A stretch of DNA of 64,000 nt from positions 62,001-126,000 of the forward strand of contig MKSR01000040.1 in assembly GCA_001898145.1 (NCBI GenBank). The letters run 5' to 3'. The stretch is from Dyadobacter sp. 50-39 (GTDB lineage: Bacteria; Bacteroidota; Bacteroidia; Cytophagales; Spirosomataceae). Made by a program: the position numbers and the translations under genes. Shown in pieces: positions 34,766 through 44,875 of this stretch (position 1 is its first letter; every line of letters begins with the position of its first letter). Below the pieces are notes generated by a model. That model made no database searches, was not told the origin of the DNA, and saw only the letters and a program-made list of their open reading frames with translations.

Positions 34766-35007
34766 TTAATAGTTAACTATCTGAAATAATGTAAGTTAAT
34801 AGTAATTTGAGGGCGGTGCCCCCTACCCTTTTTCGTTTCTGAACGTGCTTTGGTATACGTCCGTTTCAGGCAGATATATTTTCAACTCATACCCATAAAA
34901 AAGTAGTGATGCTACCGGACCCTTTTTGCTGGAAAGCATCGGGATCAACACGCAGCACCACTATCTTAAGCCTAATTAATTATAATCTACTCGAAAAATC
35001 ATGTGAT

Positions 35008-37704
35008 CTATTTTCCGCTTTTCGGCGCGCCGGATTCGGAATAGATCGGATTATTTTTGTTCCCGCCAGCCATCAGATAGGCTACCAGGTCTCTCAATTC
35101 ATTCGGGTTCAAACCGTTGATCAGGCCAGGAAGCATCATCGACACCGGTGAGATTTTGCTGGATACCACATCTTTCTTAGCCACTTTTCGGATCGTTTTC
35201 GGATCGAACGGGTTTTGCGACACATAGTAGAAATTAGCATCCTGGTTTACCTCGCGACCCACGATGGACTGCCCGTCTTTCATTTGGAAGGAGATGGAAG
35301 CATATTGATCCGATACCGCTTTGTCCGGTATGATGATCGCTTCAAGCATGTCTTTCACGGAGAAGCGTGTTCCGAGCTGTGTCAGCTCAGGTCCCACATC
35401 CGCGCCTTCGCCCTGGATGGTGTGGCAGCGGCTGCAAAGTACGGCGGAGAAAATTTGCTTGCCGCGCTCGAAATCACGGTTGCTGAGGCTATCCTGAACA
35501 AGCTCAACCGCCTGTTCAACTTTCCATGCGCGGCCCGGTCCCTTCGGCGTGTAGAGCTTTACGAGGTCGTTACCAGTTCCGGTAAGTAGTTCAGAGCCGG
35601 ATAGTTTGTTATAATAGGCTACTTTGTCGGAAGGCACATTCTTCAATGCAAGCTGGCGTGCCTTGTCGATAAATCCAATGTAGCTGCGGCCACCCTGGTA
35701 GCTGAATGCCTTATGGAACCATTTGAAATACTCCTCGCGCGAAGCGGGTGTCCATCCTGTTTTGGCGCTGCTCAGCATAATTGCGTAGAATGTCTGCTGC
35801 TGCGGCGGCATTTTTTCCAGCAAGCCTGCCAGGTCGAGACCATACTGCGGGTTACGAAGAATCAGGTCGGCGGACGCGGTTACCATTTCATTGTCCTTGT
35901 CGTCGAACTTCTCGTTTTTAGCGATCAGCGCAAGCGTTTTTTCAACGGCTTTCGGTGCTTCAATGGTAATGAGGATTTTAGCTAAAAATCTGTTCTGCAA
36001 TGCATTAGCCGACGGATACTTTGGATTCAGATAAGCGGTCAATGCGGCTTTCGTGGCAGCATCAGGCTGACCTGCGCGGTACAGGATCACTTCCACGGCA
36101 CGGAGCAGCGCTTGTTTGTTCAGATCGTCCAGCTTTGCGTAATCGATGGTAGTCAGTTTTTTCAGCAAAGGCCCTCCTACTTTGGAAGAATCGCCCTGGC
36201 GGCCCAATGCGATGGCTGCATAAATGATTGACTGAGGATCTTTTTCAGCGTAAACTTTACTTTCCCACTGGCTAACTGGCTGGTGTTCAATGGCCAGACG
36301 GCCAGCGTAGCGCAGGAAGCGATCCGGGCTTTTCAGCAATGGCCATGCCTGCTCGATCGCTTTCGGATCTTTTTTAACATGGTATTCCTCGATAGCGGTG
36401 CGCTGCTTGTGCTCGTTGGTAATCACCGGAGTCGCTGCATTGGAACCCGGCGCAATGTTTTTGTAATCACCATAATATACGCGGTACAAATCCGATTCGA
36501 GACGGCGGCCGCCTGTCAGGAAGTACAATGCACCGTCGGGACCGATGGCACCGTCGGTCAGCGGAAGCGGTGCGCCGGAGAGGAATTCCTCATGGTCGGC
36601 TGTGTAGGTAGAGCCGCTGGGTTTCAAATGCAAACCGTGAACGATACCAAATGACCAGTCGAATGCGAGCAGCGTGTTTTTGTATTTCGCAGGGAAGCGA
36701 GCGTCTTTCAGGTAAATCAGGTTGGTAGGCGATCCCTGTCCGATGTTCATCACCGGCGAAAGGAAATCGGCAAATGCAGGCGAAGTGTTCGCAGAACCAG
36801 TTCTCCAACCGAACTCGCCACCACTCACGGCATGGCATACGCGCGTTGGACGGTACCATGGTGTTCCGAAATCCCACTCCATATCCGAGTCATAGGCGAA
36901 CAGGTCGCCCGCTTCGTTGAATGCGATGTCGTAAGGGTTACGGAAACCGGCGGTGTACAATTCCCATTGTTTGCCTTCCGGGTCGGTGTGGGCAATCCAC
37001 CCTCCCGGTGCATTACGGTCGGTTGCGTGTCCGCGCGGGTCTTTGATGAATGGGAACAGATTATCGTTTTTCCAGTTCGGCATCAACCGGTAGATATCCA
37101 TTTTAGGCAGGTCGGTAAAGTTCCCGGCCACCACGAAAAGTGATTTCTGATCAGGCGCCATCACGATGCTGTGCGGACCGTGCTCCCCTTCGCCGGTCAA
37201 TGGCTTGATCAGCGTGATCTTGTCGTACTGATCGTTATTGTCGGTATCCTGCAAACGGTAAAGTCCGCTTCCTTTCGGGAAACGTGCGTTCGACCGGTTG
37301 TTGATCATCACATACAAACTATTGAATGCGTACAGCAAACCGTGCGCATAGCCCATTGCCACTTTCGCCGTATCTCCTTCTATTTTAAGGTTTTCTACTT
37401 TCGGTTTATCAGTTGAGCCGATGGCGGGCAGTTCCAGGCGGTATAGTCCGCCGTATTGGTCGGAAGTGATCATCCGGCCTTTGTTGTCGAATGTCATCGA
37501 AACCCATGACCCGGCCTTTTCTTCCGACACGCTGTATAAATGTTCAGCTTTGAAGCCATCCGGCAATTTGAGCTTGTCGACCTTTGAGCCGGGAGGACGG
37601 TGTTGGGCAGTTCGGTTACTTAGCATCACTCCACTGAAAACACCTACGGCGAGCAGCACCGCGAGCGTCATCGGAAGTTTTGACCATTGTTTTTTTGTGT
37701 ACAT
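35008..37704 (-). CDS. Propeller / HEAT / cytochrome c periplasmic oxidoreductase
   Basis: The protein has 898 residues. An N-terminal membrane anchor (about 12-30) is followed by a six-bladed propeller of the soluble glucose/sorbosone dehydrogenase type (LKLPDGFKAEHLYSV, AHGLLYAFNSLYVMI, GEHGPHSIVMAPD, YTAGFRNPYDIAF). A HEAT-like helical section (about 430-690) follows, and a C-terminal cytochrome c domain carries CSRCH, with GPELTQLG downstream. This is the planctomycete-type membrane-bound dehydrogenase layout. It probably oxidises a sugar outside the cytoplasm and hands electrons to a respiratory partner. The gene is preceded by a copy of the shared promoter module (37829-37877). The substrate is unknown. 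Confidence 0.84.
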   Translation of the reverse strand: MYTKKQWSKLPMTLAVLLAVGVFSGVMLSNRTAQHRPPGSKVDKLKLPDGFKAEHLYSVSEEKAGSWVSMTFDNKGRMITSDQYGGLYRLELPAIGSTDKPKVENLKIEGDTAKVAMGYAHGLLYAFNSLYVMINNRSNARFPKGSGLYRLQDTDNNDQYDKITLIKPLTGEGEHGPHSIVMAPDQKSLFVVAGNFTDLPKMDIYRLMPNWKNDNLFPFIKDPRGHATDRNAPGGWIAHTDPEGKQWELYTAGFRNPYDIAFNEAGDLFAYDSDMEWDFGTPWYRPTRVCHAVSGGEFGWRTGSANTSPAFADFLSPVMNIGQGSPTNLIYLKDARFPAKYKNTLLAFDWSFGIVHGLHLKPSGSTYTADHEEFLSGAPLPLTDGAIGPDGALYFLTGGRRLESDLYRVYYGDYKNIAPGSNAATPVITNEHKQRTAIEEYHVKKDPKAIEQAWPLLKSPDRFLRYAGRLAIEHQPVSQWESKVYAEKDPQSIIYAAIALGRQGDSSKVGGPLLKKLTTIDYAKLDDLNKQALLRAVEVILYRAGQPDAATKAALTAYLNPKYPSANALQNRFLAKILITIEAPKAVEKTLALIAKNEKFDDKDNEMVTASADLILRNPQYGLDLAGLLEKMPPQQQTFYAIMLSSAKTGWTPASREEYFKWFHKAFSYQGGRSYIGFIDKARQLALKNVPSDKVAYYNKLSGSELLTGTGNDLVKLYTPKGPGRAWKVEQAVELVQDSLSNRDFERGKQIFSAVLCSRCHTIQGEGADVGPELTQLGTRFSVKDMLEAIIIPDKAVSDQYASISFQMKDGQSIVGREVNQDANFYYVSQNPFDPKTIRKVAKKDVVSSKISPVSMMLPGLINGLNPNELRDLVAYLMAGGNKNNPIYSESGAPKSGK

Positions 37705-37828
37705 TTTACAGCTCAGAGTTTAAGTAAATATGAATGATAAAAAAGGATGAGGCTCCTGAATGCCTGGTATGCAGCGTTTTGTTCTTCTTAAATAAAGCAA
37801 ACTAAAACTTCAAATAATCTGATAAATG

Positions 37829-37877
37829 CAATATTAGACTGAAACATCCATGCGACTATCCTGTTCTGTGGGGTATC
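37829..37877 (-). promoter_or_regulatory. Shared promoter module, copy A (cytochrome gene)
   Basis: On the - strand an upstream box with core CAGGATAGT (preceded by ACCCCACAG) is separated by exactly 16 bp from the -7 box TAATATTG. The box begins 125 bp before the start codon of the propeller/cytochrome gene. It lies beyond the terminator of the upstream operon, so it should serve this gene alone. Confidence 0.8.
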
Positions 37878-37905
37878 GGACGGATAAGTATGCTTATAAT
37901 GAAAA

Positions 37906-37935
37906 AAGTGCAGCGGGCTTATGCCTGCTGCACTT
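37906..37935 (-). terminator. Terminator of SusC/SusD operon 1
   Basis: Arms AAGTGCAGCGGGC and GCCTGCTGCACTT form a 13-bp stem with one wobble pair. On the - strand a run of six T follows. It lies 19 bp past the susD stop. Confidence 0.88.
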
Positions 37936-37954
37936 CGTTATTCTTTTGCATCCA

Positions 37955-39466
37955 TCAGAAATGGGGCGTCAATGCAGCTTCAACAGCAGGCAGACCGTAA
38001 TAGTCGTCCAGAACTGTGAATGCATTCGGCGGAGGCACCGCTCCTGTTTTGAAGTAGTAAGCCTGTGGATTGGCTTTTACTTTGGCACCATATGCCCCGA
38101 TGATTTCCTTCACGCGGCCTGTGCGGGTAAGATCGAACCAGCGCTTGTTTTCGAAGGCCAGCTCTACCCTTCTTTCCTTGAAGATCGCCTCACGCATGTC
38201 TGCCTGCGACGCGGCTTTCGTGGCAGCGAGCCCTGCGCGCGTGCGGATCTGATTCAGGTAGGTAGCGGCGTCGGCCGTTTTGCCTTGTTCGTTCAGCGAT
38301 TCGGCCAGGAAGAGCAGCACTTCCGCATAACGGTAAACAGGCCAGTTCTGGCCGGTGTTGTTGTGCAGTGAATGCGGCCGCGCGTACTTTTTGATGTACG
38401 GATACGTCTTGTTGTCATTCAGCGAGCCGCTCAGCGTCACATAGCCAATGGAAATGTCCTTCCGCTTGTCACCGGTTTCATAGGCGGCGATCAGGTCAGG
38501 CGTAGGAACGTTGTTGCTTTCCTGGGATGTCGGCTGCGGGTTGGAAGTTCCGGTGATCGGCGCTATTTCCGCTGCGGTGATCGGCGAAGGAATGAAGCGA
38601 TAGATCTGGTTACCGTTGTATCCCGACGAACCTTCCATGTACTGGATCTCGAAAATCGACTCCTTGTTGTTCTTGTTACCGGTGGTGGTAGAGAACGCGT
38701 CGTTGTAGTCGGGCATCAGCGAATACAGTCCGCTGGAAACCACGTCTTTCAGCAAAGGCTCGGCTAGCGCCCATTTCTTTTGCGTGATGTAAAGGTTAGC
38801 CAGCAAAGTTTTGGCAGTCCCGGAAGTAACCCGGCCCGCTTCCTGTTTCGCCTTGTCATACAAGCCCGCAGCAGCCTCTTTCGCATCTTTTTCGATTTGC
38901 GCATAGATTTCTTCTGTGTTCGACAAAGGCAGCGGCGCATCCTCACGGCCCGTTACCGGCACCAGGTGAAGGGGCACTTTGCCAAATAGCCGCACCAGAT
39001 CGAAATAGGCAAATGCACGGAGGAACAATGCCTGTCCTTTGAGATTAGCCTTCGAAGTTGCGTCGAAATTCACGCCGTCGATCAATGCGATAATCTGGTT
39101 GGCACGTGCGATGATGCGGTAGTTAAGCCGGTATTGCACCAGCACGTTGTCATTGGCAGTAACCCCATTCGCCGTCGGAACCGCAAAGTCGGCCACGTTT
39201 TCAGTAGGGTCTACCGCGCCGTACAAGGTGTTGCGCGCATAATAGGTGTTGTCCGAGTGCATTTCTTCCAAAACCCACGCACGCTCGTTGAACATCTGCC
39301 GGAGCGGTTCGTAGGTGGCGTTTACGGCTTGTTTGAAATCGTTTTCAGACGTAAAGAAGTTGTTGGAACTCAATGCAGTTTCCGGGTTCACCGTCAGAAA
39401 GCTGTCCCCGCAACCGGTGAAGAGCCCCGCTGCCAGAATCCACGCTGCTATATATTTTGTTTTCAT
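37955..39466 (-). CDS. SusD/RagB-family lipoprotein 1
   Basis: The start at 39466 gives 503 residues and a clean lipoprotein signal with Cys at residue 19 (LFTGCGDSFL). Family features: LTVNPETALSSNNFF, NQIIALIDGVNFD, GQALFLRAFAYFDLVRLFGKVPL, ETGDKRKDIS and LNQIRTRAGLAATKAASQADMREAI, followed by VELAFENKRWFDLTRTGRV. It pairs with the SusC gene 37 nt upstream. The ligand is unknown; the module is under the shared promoter and so belongs with the redox genes around it. Confidence 0.93.
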   Translation of the reverse strand: MKTKYIAAWILAAGLFTGCGDSFLTVNPETALSSNNFFTSENDFKQAVNATYEPLRQMFNERAWVLEEMHSDNTYYARNTLYGAVDPTENVADFAVPTANGVTANDNVLVQYRLNYRIIARANQIIALIDGVNFDATSKANLKGQALFLRAFAYFDLVRLFGKVPLHLVPVTGREDAPLPLSNTEEIYAQIEKDAKEAAAGLYDKAKQEAGRVTSGTAKTLLANLYITQKKWALAEPLLKDVVSSGLYSLMPDYNDAFSTTTGNKNNKESIFEIQYMEGSSGYNGNQIYRFIPSPITAAEIAPITGTSNPQPTSQESNNVPTPDLIAAYETGDKRKDISIGYVTLSGSLNDNKTYPYIKKYARPHSLHNNTGQNWPVYRYAEVLLFLAESLNEQGKTADAATYLNQIRTRAGLAATKAASQADMREAIFKERRVELAFENKRWFDLTRTGRVKEIIGAYGAKVKANPQAYYFKTGAVPPPNAFTVLDDYYGLPAVEAALTPHF

Positions 39467-39503
39467 TTCTTTCGGAATTAAATGAGCTGTTTGCAAGTCA
39501 GGT

Positions 39504-42500
39504 TTAGAAGTTCAGGTTCACACCGAGTGTCCATGTACGTGGCACAGGATAGTTCGAGAGGTCTATACCCTGGCTCAGGTTACCACCGTCGCCTTGTCCG
39601 TCACCTTGTGCGCTGGTTTCAGGGTTAGGTCCGCCCCAGTATTTGGTGAAGACATACACCTGCTGAACGCTCGCGTACAAGCGTGCCGACTTGAAAAACT
39701 TGTTGATTCCACCCAGTTGGTAACCCAGCGTAATGTTTTTGAGTGTAAAATAGGACGCGTTCGCCAGGAAGTGCGAGCTGGCCCAGTCACGCTCAATACC
39801 GGTGAAGTTACCGCCGTTGTTGGTTGCACCGTACATTCCTTTGCCGGGGGTGATCACGGTTTCTGCCGCCGCCGCGCCGCTTACAGGATCTTTTGGCCCG
39901 TTTTTGACACGGAAGCGGTCTTTCGCACCTGCTACCATGTTGAACACACCGTCGAGGTTGGCAGTACTATACAAGTGGCGTACCCATAGCTGGTTACCCT
40001 GTGAGCCTGATCCTGTGATCGACAGATCCCAGTTTCCGTAGCTAAAAGTGTTGGTCAAACCATAAGTGAATTTCGGGAACGGGTTACCAATGATCGTACG
40101 GTCGTCGGCATCACCACCGTTGGTAATCACGCCATCGCCATTTACGTCCTTGAACTTGATCGTACCAATCGCCGAGCGGCCTGGAATGATCGGGCTGCTG
40201 GCCAGTTCTTCCTTGCTCATGTAGAAACCTTCCTTCACCAAACCGTAGAACTGACCGAACGGCTGACCTACCTTTGTAATGTGGAATGTACCATACACGC
40301 GGTCGATGCCGGGCGCCAGTTCCATTACCTTGTTGCGGTTGATCGAAATGTTCGCATTGGTGGTCCACTTCAATTTACCTACGAGGTTACGCGTCGTGAG
40401 CGAGAATTCATGACCCCAGAATTTGATCTCCCCGATGTTGTCGTTGTAGTTGGTGAAACCCGACTCCTGTGGAACCTGCACCGCGTAAAGCAGGTTGGTG
40501 GTCCGTTTGGTGTAGAAATCGTAGATGAACTGAATGCGGTCGTTGAACAACCCGAGGTCCAGACCGGCGTCGAACTGTTTGGTCGTTTCCCAGCCCAGGT
40601 TGCTGTTGGATAGCGAAGTCACCTGCGCACCCGTGGCCACCGTGCTTCCGAAAACGGCGTTGGTGGTGTTGTTCACCAATGCATATTGGGTGTAGTTACC
40701 GATGTTGTTGTTACCGATCACTCCGTAGCTGGCGCGCGCTTTGGCGAAAGATACTTTTGGAATAGACTGCATGAAGTTCTCATCCGAGATTACCCAGCCC
40801 ACGGATGCCGACGGGAATGTACCCCAGCGGTTGTTCGATCCGAAACGGGAAGAACCATCCGCCCGTACCGCAGCGGTGAAAAGGTATTTGCCTTTGTAGT
40901 TGTATGTCAAACGGGAAATGTAGGACATCAATGCCCATTCGTTCGCGCCGTTGAATGTGTTCGAACCGGAAATGCCGTTCACGTTAAAAGTGCCGCCGCG
41001 GTCGATGTTGATCGCACCCTGGATAGTCGGAAGGCGGTCATCGGTGTAGGTATTGGCTGTGATACGGTCGAATTCCTGGCGGAAACGTTGTTGCGTGAAA
41101 CCTGCCAGCAACTCGAAATTGTGCTTCTCGTTAAAGCTGTGGCTGTAAGTTGCAAGGTTTTCGTTCAGCCAGGAGAAGTTCTGATAGTTCTGACGGATCG
41201 AAACGGCGGTGGTCGGGATCGGTACGTTGATCGCGCTGGTTGCGGTTGAAGGGTTAAAGAAGAAGAACTTGTTGCTCTCCATTTCTACGTTCAACGTCGA
41301 TTTCAGCGTCAGTCCTTTAATCGGATTATACTGAATATAGGTATTACCCAGCAACTTGTTGATCTTCGTTTCGTTCGTCAGGTCATTGGCAGCGCGTACC
41401 CAGTTCGGGTAGTTGAAGATGTTACCGGTACTTCCAGGGAACGTATTGAATTTGGTCAGTTCGCCGTTGGCGTCACGGATCGGCATCACCGGCCAGGTAT
41501 GCAATGCATTAAAGAGCACACCGGTTCCGCGGTCACCGTCGGTTCTTGGCGTATTGTCGTACACAAATTGCGGAGCGATATTAAAACCGATTTTCACCGT
41601 GTTGGAAACATCATATTCCGAATTCATACGCAGTGAATACCGTTTGTAATTGTTGTTCAAAACAACCCCTTTCTGATTGAAAACCCCTGCCACCAGTGAG
41701 GTGCGCATATTTTCCTTGTTGGAGCTGATGCTCAGGTTGTAGCTTTGAATGGGTGCCGTGCGAAGCAACGCATCGTACCAGTCGTTGTTTTTGCCGCGGT
41801 ACTGTGAAGGATCCTGGAACTCGGCAGGAACAGCCTTGTTCTCGTCCTCGAACATTTCCTTTTTGAACTGCGCAAATTCTTCTGCATTCAGCATTTTAAC
41901 GCGGCCTCTCATCGGTACCTTCTGAATACCGGCGAAAGCGCTGAAACTGACAGCTGTTTTACCGGGCGTACCTTTTTTGGTAGTGATCAGTACAACGCCA
42001 TTAGCTGCACGCGAACCGTACAGGGACGTCGAAGCGGCATCTTTCAGAATGGTAATGTCCTCGATCTCATCGGGGTTCATCTGGCCGATGGTACCGGTAA
42101 TCGGGAAACCGTCGATCACATAAAGCGGATCGCTACCGGCCGTAACCGATACCTGGCCGCGGATACGTACAGACATCCCCTGCCCCGGCTTACCGGTGGT
42201 CTGGTTGATCTGCACCCCTGCAAGGCGTCCTTGCAGTTTTTGAGTTACCTGCGATACGGGAATATCTTTCAGTTCCTCACTTTTAACGGTTTGTACCGAA
42301 CCTGTAATTTCTTTTTTCAACTGGCTACCATAACCAACTACCACCACTTCCGTCAATGCTTTCGCGTCTGGAGCGAGTTTAATGTCAATCGTGGCGCCCG
42401 AGCCTACTGGCGCTTCCTGCGTCAGGAAACCCACGGAGGAGAAGATGAGGACGCCGCCCCTGTCGGGCACGTTAATCGAGTAAACGCCATCCGCATCGGA

Positions 42501-42752
42501 CACCGTTCCGATCGTGGTGCCTTTGAGGACCACGCTTACACCCGGCAGTTTTTCGCCCGTGTCGTCGGTTACCTTTCCCTTGATCGTCCGGTCGGCGGTG
42601 ATATTGCTGCTTACAACCAGCGGGTTAAGGTTTAAACTATTATCGGCCATGGCATTGAATCCGCAGGCAACCCCGATGAGCGCCTGGCCCACCGAAAGTT
42701 TCAGGATCGAATTCAATCGGACACAATAAGGAGATTGTCGAAATTGATTCAT
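39504..42752 (-). CDS. SusC/RagA-type TonB-dependent transporter 1
   Basis: The start at 42752 (MNQFRQSP) is preferred because the paralogue at 49018-52251 begins in the same way. The protein has 1082 residues. After a signal segment (LKLSVGQALIGVACG), the carboxypeptidase-regulatory-like domain runs from about 57 to 140. Then come VVVGYGSQLKKEITG, PLYVIDGFPITG, ASTSLYGSRAANGVVLITTKKG and the barrel, ending in TLGVNLNF. No STN domain is seen. The gene has a leader of over 250 nt that includes the conserved element at 42823-42869. Confidence 0.94.
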   Translation of the reverse strand: MNQFRQSPYCVRLNSILKLSVGQALIGVACGFNAMADNSLNLNPLVVSSNITADRTIKGKVTDDTGEKLPGVSVVLKGTTIGTVSDADGVYSINVPDRGGVLIFSSVGFLTQEAPVGSGATIDIKLAPDAKALTEVVVVGYGSQLKKEITGSVQTVKSEELKDIPVSQVTQKLQGRLAGVQINQTTGKPGQGMSVRIRGQVSVTAGSDPLYVIDGFPITGTIGQMNPDEIEDITILKDAASTSLYGSRAANGVVLITTKKGTPGKTAVSFSAFAGIQKVPMRGRVKMLNAEEFAQFKKEMFEDENKAVPAEFQDPSQYRGKNNDWYDALLRTAPIQSYNLSISSNKENMRTSLVAGVFNQKGVVLNNNYKRYSLRMNSEYDVSNTVKIGFNIAPQFVYDNTPRTDGDRGTGVLFNALHTWPVMPIRDANGELTKFNTFPGSTGNIFNYPNWVRAANDLTNETKINKLLGNTYIQYNPIKGLTLKSTLNVEMESNKFFFFNPSTATSAINVPIPTTAVSIRQNYQNFSWLNENLATYSHSFNEKHNFELLAGFTQQRFRQEFDRITANTYTDDRLPTIQGAINIDRGGTFNVNGISGSNTFNGANEWALMSYISRLTYNYKGKYLFTAAVRADGSSRFGSNNRWGTFPSASVGWVISDENFMQSIPKVSFAKARASYGVIGNNNIGNYTQYALVNNTTNAVFGSTVATGAQVTSLSNSNLGWETTKQFDAGLDLGLFNDRIQFIYDFYTKRTTNLLYAVQVPQESGFTNYNDNIGEIKFWGHEFSLTTRNLVGKLKWTTNANISINRNKVMELAPGIDRVYGTFHITKVGQPFGQFYGLVKEGFYMSKEELASSPIIPGRSAIGTIKFKDVNGDGVITNGGDADDRTIIGNPFPKFTYGLTNTFSYGNWDLSITGSGSQGNQLWVRHLYSTANLDGVFNMVAGAKDRFRVKNGPKDPVSGAAAAETVITPGKGMYGATNNGGNFTGIERDWASSHFLANASYFTLKNITLGYQLGGINKFFKSARLYASVQQVYVFTKYWGGPNPETSAQGDGQGDGGNLSQGIDLSNYPVPRTWTLGVNLNF

Positions 42753-42822
42753 AAGCTTCATTTTTAGATTTAGTAATTAGCAGAGGTCCCGGAGCACTGT
42801 CTGAAACGCCCGAGGAACGGGG

Positions 42823-42869
42823 TTAATCGGTTAAGCTTCTTATTCTCATAGCAATCGGTTTAAGTGAAC
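42823..42869 (-). promoter_or_regulatory. Conserved susC leader element with 8-codon upstream ORF, copy 1
   Basis: On the - strand the leader reads TTCACTTAAACC, then GATTGCTATGAGAATAAG. The ATG at 42849 opens an 8-codon ORF (MRIRSLTD) that ends at 42823, about 70 nt before susC. The same arrangement with TTAAACC, TATG and GAATnAG recurs before the second susC. Confidence 0.55.
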
Positions 42870-43032
42870 AATTTGTGGGGATTGAAAGGTGGAAACAGGT
42901 ACGCATTCCGGCGTGCGAACAGGCTGGAACGCTGACAGATTTTAGGGTTGATGAAGAGTTGGAATACTCTAAGAAATAAATGTCTCTGTGACGTATAAAA
43001 GACAATTATTCATCCTTAAAGTAACATTTATG

Positions 43033-43081
43033 CAATAGTAGAATGATTGCAACAACAGACTGTCCTGCTCTGTCTGGTTTT
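43033..43081 (-). promoter_or_regulatory. Shared promoter module, copy B (SusC/SusD operon 1)
   Basis: The - strand box ACCAGACAG-AG-CAGGACAGT is followed after exactly 16 bp by TACTATTG. The -7 box lies 281 bp before the chosen susC start, predicting a long leader. Confidence 0.8.
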
Positions 43082-43210
43082 GATTAATATTTAATTAACG
43101 TGAGTTTTTTGGATATATCTTATATCGGGCATAAGGACCCATCCGTCAGCGGTAACGTCAACGGAACATCAGGCAGGATCACGGTGAAGGTGAGGTAGTA
43201 AGCAGAAAAC

Positions 43211-43247
43211 CCGCCCGGAAGGCTGGTAGTGCGTGTTATCCGGGCGG
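43211..43247 (-). terminator. Terminator of the DUF1501 gene
   Basis: Arms CCGCCCGGA and TCCGGGCGG form a 9-bp stem; on the - strand it is followed by GTTTTC. It lies 15 bp past the stop codon. Confidence 0.78.
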
Positions 43248-43261
43248 TAATTGGATTGAAG

Positions 43262-44689
43262 TTATGAAAGCAGCTCTTTGACGGCCAACCCTTTGCCGTC
43301 GGGCGTTGTGTAGAATGGCCGCTTCTCGATTTCATACTGGGTATCCGGCGGGATGCCCAATGCATGGTAAATAGTCTGGTGAATGCCGTCGATCTTTACC
43401 GGATTTTCGATGGTCTTGCAGGGCCGCTCGTCGGCGGTCTTGCCATAGACGAAGCCCTTCTTGATCCCGCCACCGAACATCAGCATCGAGCAGCCATCGG
43501 TGAAATGGCGGTGCATTCCGTAGAATTTCAGATCCGAAAGAATATCCGGCTGCGCCACCTGCTCTTTCACTTTGGCATCCGGCCGGCCTTCCACCATCAT
43601 ATCCCGGCTGAATTCGCTCGCCAGTACCACCATTGTGCGGTCGAGCAGGCCTTTTTCATCCAGGTCTTTGATCAGCTGGGCAATGGGGCCGTCGATCTGC
43701 TTTTTCATCTCCTGCAAACGCGTATGGCCGTTTTCGTGCGTATCCCAACCTTTGAAAGGCTCGTATTCCGTGGTCACGCTGATGAACCGCGCACCCTGCT
43801 CGGTCAGCCGGCGCGCCAGCAGACAGCCCAGGCCGAAGCGGCCGGTATTGTAAATGTCGTAGCTCTTTTTAGGCTCCGTACTCAGGTCGAATGCTTTCGA
43901 TTCGGGCGAGTTGAGCAATGCGTATGCTTGCTCCATCGAACGTTTGAGGGACTCCCGCTGGTAATCGCTCCCAAACTCTCCTACCGGACTGTTGTTGATC
44001 AGCTCATTGTACAGCTGGTTGCGGCGTTCGAAACGCTTCGCGTCCATACCCACGGGCGGGCGCACGCTTTCGAGGCCCTGGCTGGGGTCGGGAATGAAAA
44101 ACGGACCGAATTCATTTCCGAGAAAGCCCGCGGTATGAAACGCTTTGAGCTCTTCGGCCTCGCCCACCGTGAACCGCTGGCCAATGTCGATAAACGCCGG
44201 GATCACCGGATTTTTCGGGCCGAGTTCCTTCGCGATCCAGGAACCGAGGTGTGGTGCAGCCACCGTTTGGGGCGGCTCGTAGCAGGTATGCCAATGATAT
44301 TGATGGCGCGAATGCAGGATGTGGCCCATGTCGGCTGCGACGTACGAACGGATGAGCGTTCCCTTGTCCATGACCTGCCCGATCGATTGCAACCCGTCCG
44401 AGAAATGAATACCGTCGAGCTTGGTCGGGAATGATTTGAACGTGCTCAAAACGCGGTTGCCCTCCATATCTTTTTCGAACGGCGTATAGGCTTTCGGGTC
44501 GAAAGTTTCGGTGTGCGCCATGCCGCCGGCCATCCATAAAAGTATCACTGTGTCCGCCGAAGAATTGGCTCCCGCCTTGCCCCGGCACGAGGATAGCAGG
44601 TTTGATATGGGTGCCCCGGCTGCCAATGCCGCCATGGTGGCTGCGCTGGCCCGTTGCAGGAACTCCCTCCTATTCCACTGGATATTCAT
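43262..44689 (-). CDS. DUF1501 protein, Tat-exported lipoprotein
   Basis: DUF1501 proteins have an alkaline-phosphatase/sulfatase-like fold and accompany planctomycete-type cytochrome/DUF1553 proteins. The 475-residue protein opens with NRREFLQRAS, a consensus Tat motif, and the hydrophobic segment ends in LLSSC with a lipobox Cys at 35. Domain signatures: VILLWMAGGMAHTETFDPK, HSRHQYHWHTCYEPP, RRLTEQGARFISVT, GWDTHENG and MVVLASEFSRD. No enzymatic activity is established for the family. It follows the DUF1553 gene after an A/T-rich 186-bp gap and shares its promoter module by inference. Confidence 0.9.
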   Translation of the reverse strand: MNIQWNRREFLQRASAATMAALAAGAPISNLLSSCRGKAGANSSADTVILLWMAGGMAHTETFDPKAYTPFEKDMEGNRVLSTFKSFPTKLDGIHFSDGLQSIGQVMDKGTLIRSYVAADMGHILHSRHQYHWHTCYEPPQTVAAPHLGSWIAKELGPKNPVIPAFIDIGQRFTVGEAEELKAFHTAGFLGNEFGPFFIPDPSQGLESVRPPVGMDAKRFERRNQLYNELINNSPVGEFGSDYQRESLKRSMEQAYALLNSPESKAFDLSTEPKKSYDIYNTGRFGLGCLLARRLTEQGARFISVTTEYEPFKGWDTHENGHTRLQEMKKQIDGPIAQLIKDLDEKGLLDRTMVVLASEFSRDMMVEGRPDAKVKEQVAQPDILSDLKFYGMHRHFTDGCSMLMFGGGIKKGFVYGKTADERPCKTIENPVKIDGIHQTIYHALGIPPDTQYEIEKRPFYTTPDGKGLAVKELLS

Positions 44690-44875
44690 CTCTTATTTAT
44701 TTTAAATGATTGTAAGTCAATTTGTTAAGTACTACTTTCTTTCTACACTTTAAATACTTTTAATATTTATAATAAATACTAAATTTTTGATAAGCTATAT
44801 ATTTAAAGAATGCCGTATCAATATTTAAAGTGTTATTCATATGATATGCTAAATATGTAATATTTGTATTATACA

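Larger units (their letters stand above)
42753..43261. other. 509-bp spacer holding the susC 1 promoter, leader and a convergent terminator
   Basis: The gap contains the shared promoter module (43033-43081), a leader element with a tiny ORF (42823-42869), and at its right end the terminator of the DUF1501 gene. No further protein gene is supported. Confidence 0.75.
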